64,000 nucleotides of DNA from Zea mays (Eukaryota > Streptophyta > Magnoliopsida > Poales > Poaceae): NCBI RefSeq assembly GCF_902167145.1, contig NC_050098.1, positions 15,954,501-16,018,500 on the forward strand, in the 5' to 3' direction. Positions within the stretch are counted from its first letter, which is position 1. Each line of letters begins with the position of its first letter. Positions 22,985 to 34,713 of this stretch are shown here, one piece after another. The translations under genes were made by a program, and so were the position numbers. Below the pieces are notes generated by a model. That model saw only the letters and a program-made list of their open reading frames with translations. It was not told the DNA's origin and did not search any database.

Positions 22985-25678
22985 ATGTCGGGAGATCACG
23001 CCAAGAAGGAGATGGAGACCGGCGAAAAGCCCACTACGAGCCATGGGAGCACTTCATCGGAAGAGTCCCGCACCAAGAGGAGGGAGAAGAAGAAGAGCTC
23101 CTCCAACAAAGGGAAGGAGAAGAAATCTTCTTCTCACCACAAAGAGAAGAAGGACAAATCTTCTTCCCACAAGCCGCATCGGAGTGAGGACAAGCCAAAG
23201 AGGATGAGGAAAGTGGTCTACTACGAGACCGACACTTCATCAACATCGACCTCCGGCTCCGATGCGCCCTCCGTAACTTCTAAACGTCAAGAGCGTAAGA
23301 AGTTTAGTAAGATCCCCCTACACTATCCTCGCATTTCTAAACATGCACCTCTACTTTCCGTTCCATTAGGCAAACCACCAACTTTTGATGGTGAAGATTA
23401 TGCTAGGTGGAGTGATTTAATGCGATTTCATCTAACCTCACTCCACAAAAGTATATGGGATGTTGTTGAGTTTGGTGCACAGGTACCATCCGTAGGGGAT
23501 AAGGATTATGATAAGGATGAGGTGGCCCAAATCGAGCACTTCAACTCTCAAGCGACAACAATACTCCTCGCCTCTCTAAGTAGAGAGGAGTATAACAAAG
23601 TTCAAGGGTTGAAGAGCGCCAAGGAGGTTTGGGATGTGCTCAAAACCGCGCACAAGGGAGATGAGCTCACAAAGATCACCAAGCGGGAGACGATCGAGGG
23701 GGAGCTCGGTCGGTTCCGGCTTCGCAAAGGGGAGGAGCCACAACACATGTACAACCGGCTCAAGACTTTGGTGAACCAAGTGCGCAACCTCGGGAGCAAA
23801 AAGTGGGATGACCACGAAGTGGTTAAGGTTATTCTAAGATCTCTTATTTTCCTTAACCCCACTCAAGTTCAATTAATTCGTGGCAATCCAAGATATACAC
23901 TAATGACCCCCGAGGAAGTAATCGGGCATTTTGTAAGTTTTGAGTGCATGATCGAAGGCTCAAGGAAGATCAACGAGCTTGATGATCCCTCCACATCCGA
24001 AGCTCAACCCGTCGCATTCAAGGCAACGGAGGAAAAGAAGGAGGAGCCCACACCAAGTCGGCAACCAATCGACGCCTCCAAACTCGACAACGAGGAAATG
24101 GCGCTCGTCATCAAGAGCTTCCGCCAAATCCTCAAGCAAAGGAGAGGGAAAGACTACAAGTCCCGCTCCAAGAAGGTTTGCTACAAATGTGGTAAGCCCG
24201 GTCATTTTATTGCTAAATGTCCTATATCTAGTGACAGTGACCGAGGCGACGACAAGAAGGGGAGAAGAAAGGAGAAGAAAAAGTACTACAAGAAGAAGGG
24301 CGGCGATGCCCATGTTTGTCGGGAGTGGGACTCCGACGAAAGCTCTAGCGACTCCTCCGACGACGAGGACGCCGCCAACATCGCCGTCACCAAGGGACTC
24401 CTCTTCCCAAACGTCGGCCACAAGTGTCTCATGGCTAAGGACGGCAAAAAGAAGGTTAAAACTAAATCCTCCACTAAATATGAATCCTCTAGTGATGATA
24501 ATGCTAGTGATGAGGAAGATAACTTGCGCTCTCTTTTTGCCAACCTCAACATGCAACAAAAGGAAAAATTAAATGAATTAATTAGTGCCATCCATGAGAA
24601 GGATGATCTCTTGGACTCCCAAGAGGACTTCCTAATCAAGGAAAATAAAAAGCATGTTAAGGTTAAAAATGCTTATGCTCTAGAAGTTGAGAAATGTCAA
24701 AAATTATCTAGTGAGCTAAGCACTTGCCATGAAACAATAGACAACCTTAGAAATGAAAATGCTAATTTGTTAGCTAAGGTTGATTCTCATGTTTGCAATG
24801 TTTCAATTCCCAACCCTAGAGATAATAATGATGATTTGCTTGCTAGGATTGAAGAATTGAACATTTCTCTTGCTAGTCTTAGATTAGAAAATGAAAATTT
24901 GATTGCTAAGGCTAAAGATTTTGATGTTTGCAAAGTTACAATTTCCGATCTTAGAGATAAAAATGATATTCTACATGCTAAGATTGTTGAACTTAATTCT
25001 TGCAAACCATCTACATCTACCATTGAGCATGTCACTATTTGTACTAGATGTAGAGATATTGATGTTGATGCTATTCATGATCACATGACTTTAATTAAAC
25101 AACAAAATGATCATATAGCTAAATTAGATGCTAAAATTGCCGAGCATAACTTAGAAAATGAAAAATTTAAATTTGCTAGAAGTATGCTCTATAGTGGGAG
25201 ACGCCCGGGCATCAAGGATGGTATTGGCTTCCAAAGGGGAGACAATGTCAAACTTAGTGCCCTTCCTAAAAGATTGTCTAATTTTGTAAAGGGCAAGGCT
25301 CCCATGCCTCAAGATAACGAGGGTTACATTTTATACCCTGCCGGTTATCCTGAGGACAAAATTAGGAGAATTCACTCTAGGAAGTCTCACTCTGGCCCAA
25401 ATCATGCTTTTATGTATAAGGGTGAGACATCTAGCTCTAGGCAATCAACCCGTGCTAAGTTGACTAGAAAGAAAACTCCTAGTGCATCAAATGATCATAA
25501 CATTTCATTTGAAACTTTTGATGCATCTTATGTTTTAACTAACAAATCCGGCAAAGTAGTTGCCAAGTATGTTGGGGGCAAACACAAGGGGTCAAAGACT
25601 TGTGTTTGGGTACCCAAAGTTCTTGTGTCTAATGCCAAAGGACCCAAAACCATTTGGGTACCTAAAGTCAAGAACTAA
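22985..25678 (+). CDS. gag: gag of element D, intact (897 aa)
   Basis: The start is ATG 22985; a GTG one codon earlier is not needed. The frame is unbroken to TAA 25676-25678. The N-terminus is Ser/Lys-rich and highly charged. The Copia gag region follows (LSVPLGKPPTFDGEDYARW, VWDVLKTAHKGDELTKITK), then a CCHC zinc knuckle (CYKCGKPGHFIAKC, residues about 399-412). A very long coiled-coil region follows, with repeated LRNENANL-type units (residues about 510-750). The product should form the particle and package RNA. Pol lies downstream in the +1 frame after a 13-base gap ending in TTGTTTTGTAG. Confidence 0.92.
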   Translation: MSGDHAKKEMETGEKPTTSHGSTSSEESRTKRREKKKSSSNKGKEKKSSSHHKEKKDKSSSHKPHRSEDKPKRMRKVVYYETDTSSTSTSGSDAPSVTSKRQERKKFSKIPLHYPRISKHAPLLSVPLGKPPTFDGEDYARWSDLMRFHLTSLHKSIWDVVEFGAQVPSVGDKDYDKDEVAQIEHFNSQATTILLASLSREEYNKVQGLKSAKEVWDVLKTAHKGDELTKITKRETIEGELGRFRLRKGEEPQHMYNRLKTLVNQVRNLGSKKWDDHEVVKVILRSLIFLNPTQVQLIRGNPRYTLMTPEEVIGHFVSFECMIEGSRKINELDDPSTSEAQPVAFKATEEKKEEPTPSRQPIDASKLDNEEMALVIKSFRQILKQRRGKDYKSRSKKVCYKCGKPGHFIAKCPISSDSDRGDDKKGRRKEKKKYYKKKGGDAHVCREWDSDESSSDSSDDEDAANIAVTKGLLFPNVGHKCLMAKDGKKKVKTKSSTKYESSSDDNASDEEDNLRSLFANLNMQQKEKLNELISAIHEKDDLLDSQEDFLIKENKKHVKVKNAYALEVEKCQKLSSELSTCHETIDNLRNENANLLAKVDSHVCNVSIPNPRDNNDDLLARIEELNISLASLRLENENLIAKAKDFDVCKVTISDLRDKNDILHAKIVELNSCKPSTSTIEHVTICTRCRDIDVDAIHDHMTLIKQQNDHIAKLDAKIAEHNLENEKFKFARSMLYSGRRPGIKDGIGFQRGDNVKLSALPKRLSNFVKGKAPMPQDNEGYILYPAGYPEDKIRRIHSRKSHSGPNHAFMYKGETSSSRQSTRAKLTRKKTPSASNDHNISFETFDASYVLTNKSGKVVAKYVGGKHKGSKTCVWVPKVLVSNAKGPKTIWVPKVKN

Positions 25679-25691
25679 ACTTGTTTTGTAG

Positions 25692-28600
25692 GTTTATGCA
25701 TCCGGGGGCTCAAGTTGGATACTCGACAGCGGGTGCACAAACCACATGACAGGGGAGAAGAAGATGTTCTCCTCATATGAGAAAAAACAAAATCCCCAAC
25801 GAGCTATCACATTTGGGGATGGAAATCAAGGTTTGGTCAAAGGATTGGGTAAAATTGCTATATCTCCTGACCATTCTATTTCCAATGTTTTTCTTGTTGA
25901 TTCTTTAGATTACAATTTGCTTTCCGTTTCTCAATTATGCAAAATGGGCTACAACTGTCTTTTCACTGATATAGGTGTCACTGTCTTTAGAAGAAGTGAT
26001 GATTCAATAGCATTTAAGGGAGTGTTAGAGGGTCAGCTATACTTGGTAGATTTTGATAGAGCTGAACTCGACACTTGCTTAATTGCTAAGACTAACATGG
26101 GCTGGCTCTGGCATCGCCGACTAGTGTTGGAATGAAGAGTCTTCACAAGCTTCTAAAGGGAGAACACATTTTAGGACTAACAAATGTTCATTTTGAGAAA
26201 GACAGGATTTGTAGCGCATGTCAAGCAGGAAAGTAAGTTGGTACCCATCATCCGCATAAGAACATAATGACGACCGACAGGCCACTGGAGCTCCTACACA
26301 TGGATCTATTCGGCCCGATCGCTTACATAAGCATCGGCGGGAGTAAGTACTGTCTAGTTATTGTGGATGATTATTCTCGCTTCACTTGGGTGTTCTTTTT
26401 GCAGGAAAAATCTCAAACCCAAGAAACCTTAAAGGGATTCTTGAGACGAGCTCAAAACGAGTTCGGATTAACGATCAAGAAAATAAGAAGCGACAACGGG
26501 ACGGAGTTCAAGAACTCTCAAATCGAAGGTTTCCTTGAGGAGGAGGGCATCAAGCATGAGTTCTCTTCTCCCTACACCCCTCAACAAAATGGTGTGGTGG
26601 AGAGGAAGAATCGAACTCTATTGGACATGGCAAGAACCATGCTTGATGAGTACAAGACTTCGGATCGGTTTTGGGCCGAGGCGGTCAACACCGCTTGCTA
26701 CGCCATCAACCAGTTATATCTACACTGAATCCTCAAGAAGACATCATACGAACTCCTAACCGGTAAAAAGCCCAATATTTCATATTTTAGAGTCTTTGGT
26801 AGCAAATGCTTTATACTTGTCAAAAGAGGTAGAAAATCTAAATTTGCTCCTAAGACTGTAGAAGGCTTTTTACTAGGGTATGATTCAAACACAAGGGCAT
26901 ATAGAGTCTTTAACAAGTCCTCGGGACTAGTTGAAGTTTCTTGTGACGTTGTGTTTGATGAGACTAACGGCTCTCAAGTAGAGCAAGCTGATCTTGATGA
27001 GATAGGTATTGAAGAGGCTCCGTGCATCGCGCTAAGGAACATGTCCATTGGGGATGTATGTCCTAAGGAATCCGAAGAGCCTCCAAATGCACAAGATCAA
27101 CCGTCCTCCTCCACGCAAGCATCTCCACCAACTCAAAATAAGGATGAAGCTCAAGTTGATGAAGAAGAAGATCAATCAAATGAGCCACCTCAAGATGACG
27201 GCATAGATCAAGGGGGAGATGCAAATGATCAAGACAAGGAGGATGAAGAACCACGGCCGCCACACCCAAGAGTCCACCAAGCAATCCAACGAGATCACCC
27301 CGTCGACACCATCCTCGGCGACATTCATAAGGGGGTAACTACTAGATCTCGTATTGCACATTTTTGTGAGCATTACTCTTTTGTTTCCTCTATTGAGCCT
27401 CACAGGGTAGAGGAAGCTCTCCAAGATTCGGATTGGGTGGTGGCGATGCAAGAGGAGCTCAACAACTTCACTAGGAATGAGGTATGGCATTTAGTTCCAC
27501 GTCCTAATCAAAATGTTGTAGGAACCAAATGGGTCTTCCGCAACAAGCAAGATGAGCATGGTGTGGTGACAAGGAACAAAGCCCGACTTGTGGCCAAGGG
27601 ATACTCCCAAGTCGAAGGTTTGGATTTCGGTGAAACCTACGCACCCGTAGCTAGGCTTGAGTCAATTCGTATATTATTGGCCTATGCTACTTACCATGGC
27701 TTTAAGCTTTATCAAATGGACGTGAAAAGTGCCTTCCTCAATGGACCAATCAAGAAAGAGGTCTATGTTGAGCAACCTCCCGGTTTTGAAGACAGTGAGT
27801 ACCCTAACCATGTCTATAAGCTCTCTAAGGCGCTTTATGGGCTCAAGCAAGCCCCAAGAGCATGGTATGAATGCCTTAGAGATTTCCTTATTGCTAATGG
27901 CTTCAAAGTCGGAAAAGCCGATCCTACACTCTTTACCAAAACACTTGAAAATGATTTGTTTGTATGCCAAATTTATGTTGATGATATTATATTTGGGTCT
28001 ACTAACGAATCTACATGTGAAGAGTTTAGTAGGATCATGACACAAAAGTTCGAGATGTCATTGATGGGGGAGTTGAAGTATTTCTTAGGATTTCAAGTTA
28101 AGCAACTCCAAGAGGGCACCTTCCTAAGCCAAACGAAGTACACTCAAGATATTCTAAACAAGTTTGGGATGAAGGATGCCAAACCCATCAAGACACCCAT
28201 GCGAACTAATGGGCATCTCGACCTCGACACGGGAGGTAAGTCCGTGGATCAAAAGGTATACCGGTCGATGATAGGTTCCTTACTCTATTTATGTGCATCT
28301 CGACCGGACATTATGCTTTACGTTTGCATGTGTGCAAGATTCCAATCCGACCCTAAGGAATCCCACCTTACGGCCGTAAAACGAATCTTGAGATATTTGG
28401 CTTATACTCCTAAGTTTGGGCTTTGGTACCCTCGGGGATCCACATTTGATTTGATTGGTTATTCGGATGCCGATTGGGCGGGGTGCAAAATCAATAGGAA
28501 GAGCACATCGGGGACTTGCCAGTTCTTGGGAAGATCCTTGGTGTCTTGGGCTTCAAAGAAGCAAAATTCGGTCGCTCTTTCCACCGCCGAAGCCGAGTAC

Positions 28601-28930
28601 ATTGCCGCAGGCCATTGTTGCGCGCAATTGCTTTGGATGAGGCAAAGCCTGCGGGACTACGGTTACAAATTAACCAAAGTCCCTTTGCTATGTGATAATG
28701 AGAGTGCAATCAAAATGGCCGACAATCCCGTCGAGCATAGCCGCACTAAACACATAGCTATTCGGTATCATTTTCTTAGGGATCACCAACAAAAGGGGGA
28801 TATCGAGATTTCTTACATTAACACTAAAGATCAATTAGCCGATATCTTTACCAAGCCTCTTGATGAACAAACTTTTACCAAACTTAGGCATGAGCTCAAT
28901 ATTCTTGATTCACGCAATTTCTTTTGCTAG
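25692..28930 (+). pseudogene. pol: pol of element D: protease, integrase, RT, RNase H with three lesions
   Basis: The frame opens at 25692 after an in-frame TAG. The protease has SSWILDSGCTNHMTG. A small deletion near 26123 removes part of the integrase zinc-finger motif after LWHRRL and shifts the frame. TAA at 26234 and TGA at 26726 (opposite CAG and CGC codons in element A) follow. The integrase core between them keeps its acidic residues (MDLFGPI, RSDNGTEF, NGVVERKNRT). From 26729 to TAG 28928-28930 the frame is open through reverse transcriptase ([32 protein letters not shown]) and RNase H ([31 protein letters not shown]). The Copia order (integrase before RT) is clear. Confidence 0.9.
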
Positions 28931-29755
28931 ATTGCACACATAGCTCATTTATATACCTTTGATCATATCTCTTTTATATGCTATGACTAATGTGTTTTCA
29001 AGTCTATCTCAAACCAAGTCATAGGTATATTGAAAGGGAATTGGAGTCTTCGGCGAAGACAAAGGCTTCCACTCCGTAACTCATCCTTCGCCGACGCTCC
29101 AAGGCTCTCTCCATCTTTAGGAGAGAAAGCAAAAGGACTTCGCCTTTGGTATAATCTTAACTCACTTATTTATGACCCAAGGGGAAGAAAGTATTTTGAG
29201 GGCTCTAATGATTCCGTTTTTTGGCGATTCATGCCAAAGGGGGAGAAAGTAAGAGCCCAAAGCAAAAGGACCGCACCACCACCACCAATTTCAAAAACTT
29301 CGTGTTTTCAAAGAATTTTATCAATAGGTATCTTATTATGTTCAAAAGGGGGAGAAAGTAGTATTTCAAAAATGATATATCAAAACCCTCTTGAACACCA
29401 AGAGGAGGATCTCATTTAGGGGGAGTTTTGTTTAGTCAAAGGAGAAGCATTTGAAACAGGGGGAGAAAATTTCAAATCTTGAAAATGCTTGGCAAAATCT
29501 TATTCATTTACCTTTGACTATTTGCAAAAGAACTTTGAAAAGGATTTACAAAATAGTTTGCAAAAACAAAACATGTGGTGCAAGCGTGGTCCAAAATGAT
29601 TAAAAACAAAGAAACAATCCATGCATATCTTGTAAGTATTTATATTGGCTCAATTCCAAGCAACCTTTGCACTTACATTATGCAAACTAGTTCAATTATG
29701 CACTTCCATATTTGCTTTTGTTTGTGTTGGCATCAATCACCAAAAAGGGGGAGAT
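28931..29755 (+). other. 3' non-coding region of D with repeated purine tracts and polypurine tract
   Basis: No convincing gene. Purine words AAGGGGGAGAAAGTA (29235, 29346), AGGGGGAG (29419, 29459) and the final AAAAAGGGGGAGA (29742-29754) recur, as in element A. A stretch at 29031-29045 (TTGAAAGGGAATTGG) resembles the LTR start. Confidence 0.8.
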
Positions 29756-31085
29756 TGAAAGGGAATTAGGCTTACACCTAGTTCCTAAATAATTTTGGTG
29801 GTTGAATTGGCCAACACAAAATGATTGGACTAACTAGTTTGCCCAAGTGTATAGGTTATACAGGTGTAAAAGGTTCACACTTAGCCAATAAAAGACCAAG
29901 AGTTGGGTTCAACAAAAGAGCAAAGGGCCAACCGAAGGCACCTCTGGTCTGGCGCACCGGACTGTCTGGTGTGCCACCGGACAGTGTCCGGTGCACCACC
30001 GGACATGTCCGGTGCACCAGAGGACTCCAAAGCAAACTCACCACCTTCGGGAATTTCCAGAGGCACTCGCTCTATAATTCACCGGACTGTCCGGTGTACA
30101 CCGGACAGTGTCCGGTGCGCCAAGGAGGAGCAGCCTCAGGAACTCGCCAGCTTCGAGAATGTCCAACGGTTAGTCCGCTATAATTCACCGGACATGTCCG
30201 GTGTGCACCGGACTGTCCAGTGCAACTCCGGAGCAATGGCTAACTCGCGCCAACGGCTACCTGCAGAGCATTTAATGCGCACGCAGCGCGCGCAGAAGTC
30301 AGGCTTGCCCATACTGGCACACCGGACAGCAAACAGTACATGTCCGGTGTGCACCGGACATCCATGCGGGCCCACAAGTCAGAAGCTCCAACGGTCAGAA
30401 TCCAACGGCACTGATGACGTGGCGGGGGCACCGGACATGTCCGGTGTGCACCGGACTGTTCGGTGCGCCATCGAGCAGATAGCCTCCACCAACGGTCAAG
30501 TTGGTGGTTGTGGCTATAAATACCCCAACCACCCCACCATTCATTGTATCCAAGTTTTCCACTTCTCAACCACTTACAAGAGCTAGGCATTCAATTCTAG
30601 ACACACCAAAGAGATCAAATCCTCTCCAATTCCACAAAAGGCTTTAGTGATTAGCGAGAGAGATTTGCCGTGTTCTTTTGAGCTCTTGCGCTTGGATTGC
30701 TTCTTTTCTTTCTCACTTGCTCTTGTGATCAACACTCAATTGTAATCAAGGCAAGAAGCACCAATTGTGTGGTGGCCCTTGCGGGGAAGTTTTGTTCCCG
30801 GCTTTGATTTGAGAAGAGAAGCTCACTCGGTCCGAGGGACCGTTTGAGAGAGGGAAGGGTTGAAAGAGACCCGGCCTTTGTGGCCTCCTCAACGGGGAGT
30901 AGGTTTGCAAGAACCGAACCTCGGTAAAACAAATCCGCGTGTCACACTCTTTATTTGCTTGCGATTTGTTTTGCGCCCTCTCTTGCGGACTCGTTTATAT
31001 TTCTAACGCTAACCCGGCTTGTAGTTGTGTTTACATTTGTAAATTTCAGTTTCGCCCTATTCACCCCCCCTCTAGGCGACTATCA
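29756..31085 (+). repeat. 3' LTR of element D
   Basis: It starts TGAAAGGGAATTAGGC and ends GGCGACTATCA, and is highly similar to the 5' copy. It carries an extra short palindrome copy around 30442-30465. TATAAATA is at 30515. Confidence 0.93.
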
Positions 31086-31090
31086 CCGCC
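31086..31090. repeat. Target-site duplication of element D, right copy (CCGCC)
   Basis: Exact repeat of 21618-21622 after the 3' LTR. C's LTR sequence continues from here. Confidence 0.9.
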
Positions 31091-33085
31091 CCCGCGCGTG
31101 GACCGAGCTCTCCGGTGAGCCATTCTTCAATTCCTCGCGTGCACCCCTTCCTTGATCGCTGGTGAAGCTCTCTGACCCGTTTGATTGGTCAATTTCGCCC
31201 TGGATAGGCCCGACTCCTCGCCGCCGCCGAGCTCCCCCGCCTGCGCACGCGGACCGGCCGACTCCAACCATCCCCGATGGCGACCCGCACATCGTCGTGA
31301 CCCTCAGGACCTCCCCTACACCCTTGGCCACCTCACCGGAGCAATCTCGCCGCCGGTAAGCCCCTCCGCCCTTTCTTCCGCCGCGGGTACTGTTTAATTT
31401 GGGGAAAGGACCTCGGGTTAGGATTAGAAGAACCTAGGGAGTTTTCTGAAATGTCAGTGACTCATTTGAATAGTAGTCCAGGGACTAGTCTGTAAGGAAA
31501 GCTTAAAACACCCGCCAGGGACCCCGTTGCAAAGTGGTTTTCCATTTAATCAATTCTGTTTAGTCTTTTTAATAAACAGAGAACTTAGAAAATTCATAAC
31601 TTGATGAATTCTTAAGCAAAAGTTGTCAAACTAATTTTGCTAGATCCTGAATAATATGAGCTATCATTTAAAAATAATGAACCCTATGCTTTCTGTTCTA
31701 ATTTTTAGAGTTTAAAATAAAAAACAGAAACTAACCAAACCTTGTTTAATTAAGGAAAATTAGTTTTGCTTCTGTCTGAACCTAAGAAAAATTGTAGATG
31801 TTCAAACCCCATTTAAGCAGTGTTTAAAAATAGTAAGAACCCCAGTATTGAAAAATTTAGTGTAGATATCCATTAAAAGCCATTTCTGCCCAAAACTTAA
31901 GAAAATCAGAAAGGCATTAGAAATTAGAGAACAGTGAGTGAAATTATTTTTCCTAGTTTGCTTAAGTAACAGAGAACCTAGGAAAAATAAAGGGACCTCT
32001 AGTCCAGATCAGTTTTAAAGTGAAATGTTTTATTTAGCATTATTCCAACTAGAAATCAATTATTAGAATTACAAAACCAGACCCAAAATGGATAATAAAA
32101 ATCCAGTGGACTTGTAACCACCAGAACCCCACTGCAAAAATAATAAACACCCCAGCCCATCATTTTAAGTAGGGTAAATAAATATAATATGATAATGAGT
32201 CATTTTCCAAATAAATCATGAATAACCCATAATAATACAATAATGGGCAAATAAAATTTTGCTAGGTCAATGATGAGATAGGCCACCAGAGAAAAATGCA
32301 AACCCATTAAAAAGGTGCCAAATAATACCTATTGCTAATATTTTATAAGAAAGGCCATTTAATCCAATTAATGCATATCACCCCTTCCCTTAAGCAAAAA
32401 GATACCAAACTTCAGAATGATTGCTCTTGCACAAAATAGAAGCTAGGAAAAATCAGAAATCTGTTGTTTGATATATTTCAAATATAGTGGTAGTAGAAAG
32501 CACCCCTTTGGCTAGAAACTTTAGAAAATCCTAGTAAAATAACTAATAAGAATTAATGGCTATAATTTTGTGCCAAGTCATGTTATAGCATCTAAATGCC
32601 AGCAAAAATAAGTCTTAGAGAATTATCTACTATTAAATGATACTTGTAGTTCAATTCTCCACTTCTACCCTAAAATTTGGTAATTTTGTCCAGAGAGAAC
32701 TATTCACTTTTTGAACCCCAAATTTTGAGACAAAGAACTATACACCAGTACTAAGCCACTGTAATTTTTACAGAAGTTTTGGAAATTTATTAAGACAACT
32801 TATAGTTCAAACCCACCCCAAAAACTTGAAGAGAATAAAGAAAAAGAAAGGAAAAATAAACCTCACTCCAATAAGTCCAACTTGAATTCTTGTCAATTCT
32901 CACTAAGACTTTAAAAAGAATTCAGTGGAACCCCAAAAATAAACCTATCACTTACCTTAGCTAAGTTTGATCCAATTGACCAAGTATACCACCCAAAAGT
33001 CTCACATAAGTAAGGTTTAACTCTATCTAACTCAAGTAGACCATACACCATCAAAAGTTGAGATTGCTAAAGCACATATCATATC

Positions 33086-34331
33086 ATGCATATATCTTAC
33101 GCATTGCATTCATTAGATTGTAATCTCGCCGACGGAGAGTACGTGCTCATCCCCGAGCAAGGAACTGTCCAAGAGGAGGACCAGGAGCAAGCTCCCGAGG
33201 CTGCTATCGAGGATCTCCCTACAGCCCCAGCTATTGAAGGCAAGCCCCGGTTTATATGCATAACCGTATTATTATATGCTACTTTACTACACTTAATGCT
33301 TGTAGGATTGTAATGTGCACTTAAGTGTAGGAGTTGCTTGAAACCTCTAGTTGCATGAACTTAGGATTCCTTTTTGAGATGAATACTAGTATGTTAGGTC
33401 GAGTAGCTGCTTGCTAATCAGGATCTCGGTAGAAGTCGAGTGATTTTTCTAGCACTCACGCGAGGTCAGGAATTGATTGTATTCATCTTGATAACAGGAT
33501 CTATGTTAGTCTATGGACTTGGATCCAGGGAGGATGCCTTGACCATGAGACGGGAAAAAGGAATTAAGGATTAATGTGTTGATACCTGAGTCAAGCTTTT
33601 GAACGTACTAAGCACATGTCGGGAAAAATGGTAACCGATAAACCTAGTACCTGAGTGAAGCCGGGCGCGGACTTTATCCCTCATGCGACCTGAGACTGGG
33701 TCTCCCATGCTAGCTATGGTGGGTACAAGTGCGGTCACTGCACGACGGTAGCCGGGGTCAGTGGAGCATTGTATGCCAAGGCGGTGAGGCCTGAACGTGG
33801 ACGGGGAATCGATGGGGACAGTTGTCATGTGCGGGGTTGGAGTACCCTGACATACCGTGTGTTTAGGTTTACCTTGCAAGGTTAAAACTCGATTCGAATC
33901 GTCTGCTTCTCGCAGCTAATGAGACTGCTTGACCCCTTGTACTGCATCGAGTAAGAAGTGAAATGAGGTTACATGAGGCAATTTGTTGATTGAACTAAAT
34001 GCTTGTTACCATGTATGCTTAGAAGGAGCAAACCTAGCTAAAATAATGATACTAGAATTTGGAAATCTAAGAATTGATTTTAGAAACAGCTAGCGCTTTT
34101 GGCAAACCAAACCCCTCAGCCAAACAGCTGCATAGTCTAGAGGTAGAGGAGTAGAGTCCTCACACCGGGTAAGTCTAGCTGAGTATTAGTATACTCAGCC
34201 TTGCTTGTGGCATAATTTTTGCAGGTACAATTCAGGAAATGGTTGATGGTGTGACTTGGCCTGCCACCCTGCCACCGGGTTGGACGATCGAGTGGGATGC
34301 TGCTCCGGCAGGAGAGGAGCACGAGGAGTAG
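33086..34331 (+). CDS. Hypothetical spliced acidic micro-ORF inside the 3' LTR of C (GC-AG intron 33240-34224)
   Basis: An open frame from ATG 33086 (or from an acceptor CATTCATTAG ending 33116) encodes an acidic segment (DGEYVLIPEQ, EEDQEQAPEAAIEDLP) up to 33239. There GAAG is followed by GCAAGC, the form of a GC-type 5' splice site. At 34224 an excellent acceptor (TAATTTTTGCAG) begins a second segment. Joined in phase it continues without a stop through PPGWTIEWDAAPAGEEHEE to TAG 34329-34331, about 86 residues in total. Element G has the same layout with diverged sequence (52379-53534). I do not recognise the product. It is proposed from frame continuity and conservation only. Confidence 0.45.
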
Positions 34332-34643
34332 TGGGCTAGGCCTTGCCCATTTCCTCATTACCGACGACATCGATTATCCGTTGCATTTTATTTTGAGGAC
34401 TCTTATTTGCTACTCAAAAACTCCGATCTATGTAATAATTCAACACTTAATTTGAGGTTTCCTGTTTTATTGTATTTCTTCTGTGACTCACCTTTGAGTG
34501 AGATTGTGGAATTTGATCCTGGTTAAGTGGCTCTATCAGACTAGATCTGAAGGACTGACGGGTTATTCAGATTTAAGTGTGTTGCGGCCCCTGAGGCGTG
34601 ACTTAGGCACTTAAGCTGGAATAATTCGGGTGGTTCTGCCACA

Positions 34644-34713
34644 TGCTCGTCGCTGGTGGCCCGGTGCTCTCTAGCTACCCCGACTCTCCTACGCCCTTCA
34701 AGGTACGCACATA
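34644..34713. other. Unassigned 70-base segment between C and truncated element E
   Basis: The sequence between the end of C and the point where E's gag breaks off is not recognised. At its end lies a short inverted repeat GGTACG-CACATA-CGTACC-type motif (34702-34719) overlapping the break in E. Confidence 0.5.

Larger units (their letters stand above)
21623..31085 (+). mobile_element. Element D: Opie-like Sirevirus (Copia), 9463 bp, nested in C's LTR
   Basis: Complete element with LTRs of 1314 and 1330 bases, a perfect CCGCC duplication, an intact gag of 897 codons and a pol carrying all domains but with three lesions. The LTR start (TGAAAGGGAATTAGGC) and the RT/RNase H sequence match what I remember of maize Opie. 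Sirevirus hallmarks: palindromic LTR blocks, long coiled-coil gag, repeated purine tracts after pol. Confidence 0.92.
12588..34643 (+). mobile_element. Element C: Tekay/Prem1-like chromovirus (Gypsy) with very long LTRs, 5' LTR incomplete in window
   Basis: Order: end of 5' LTR (12588-14356), primer site, extra upstream reading frame, gag, protease, reverse transcriptase, RNase H, integrase, chromodomain, polypurine tract, 3' LTR (20511-34643, itself carrying element D). The integrase-after-RT order marks Gypsy and the C-terminal chromodomain marks a chromovirus. Without element D and one copy of its duplication the 3' LTR is about 4665 bases. The front of the 5' LTR is separated from this part by element B and is outside the window. 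Damage is limited to a few stops and frameshifts. Confidence 0.85.
20511..34643 (+). repeat. 3' LTR of element C, split by element D (20511-21622 and 31091-34643)
   Basis: It starts TGACACCCCAGTGTCACC and ends TTCTGCCACA. Total length without D is about 4665 bases, very long for a plant LTR. The front part is GC-rich near the D insertion (21200-21622, 31091-31400), followed by about 1.7 kb of AT-rich sequence and then the segment shared with the 5' LTR. The sequence next to the end (TGCTC, 34644-34648) would be the right target duplication; its partner is outside the window. Confidence 0.88.

Noticed and set aside
28931..29755. A possible envelope-like gene after pol in D
   Set aside because: The only long frame here (29030-29419) is rich in purine-tract repeats, lacks membrane segments, and has no counterpart in A.
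31400..32870. The AT-rich 1.5 kb within C's 3' LTR considered as a separate insertion
   Set aside because: No terminal repeats or duplications at either side. Composition fits an internal LTR segment, and G's LTR has a comparable AT-rich block.
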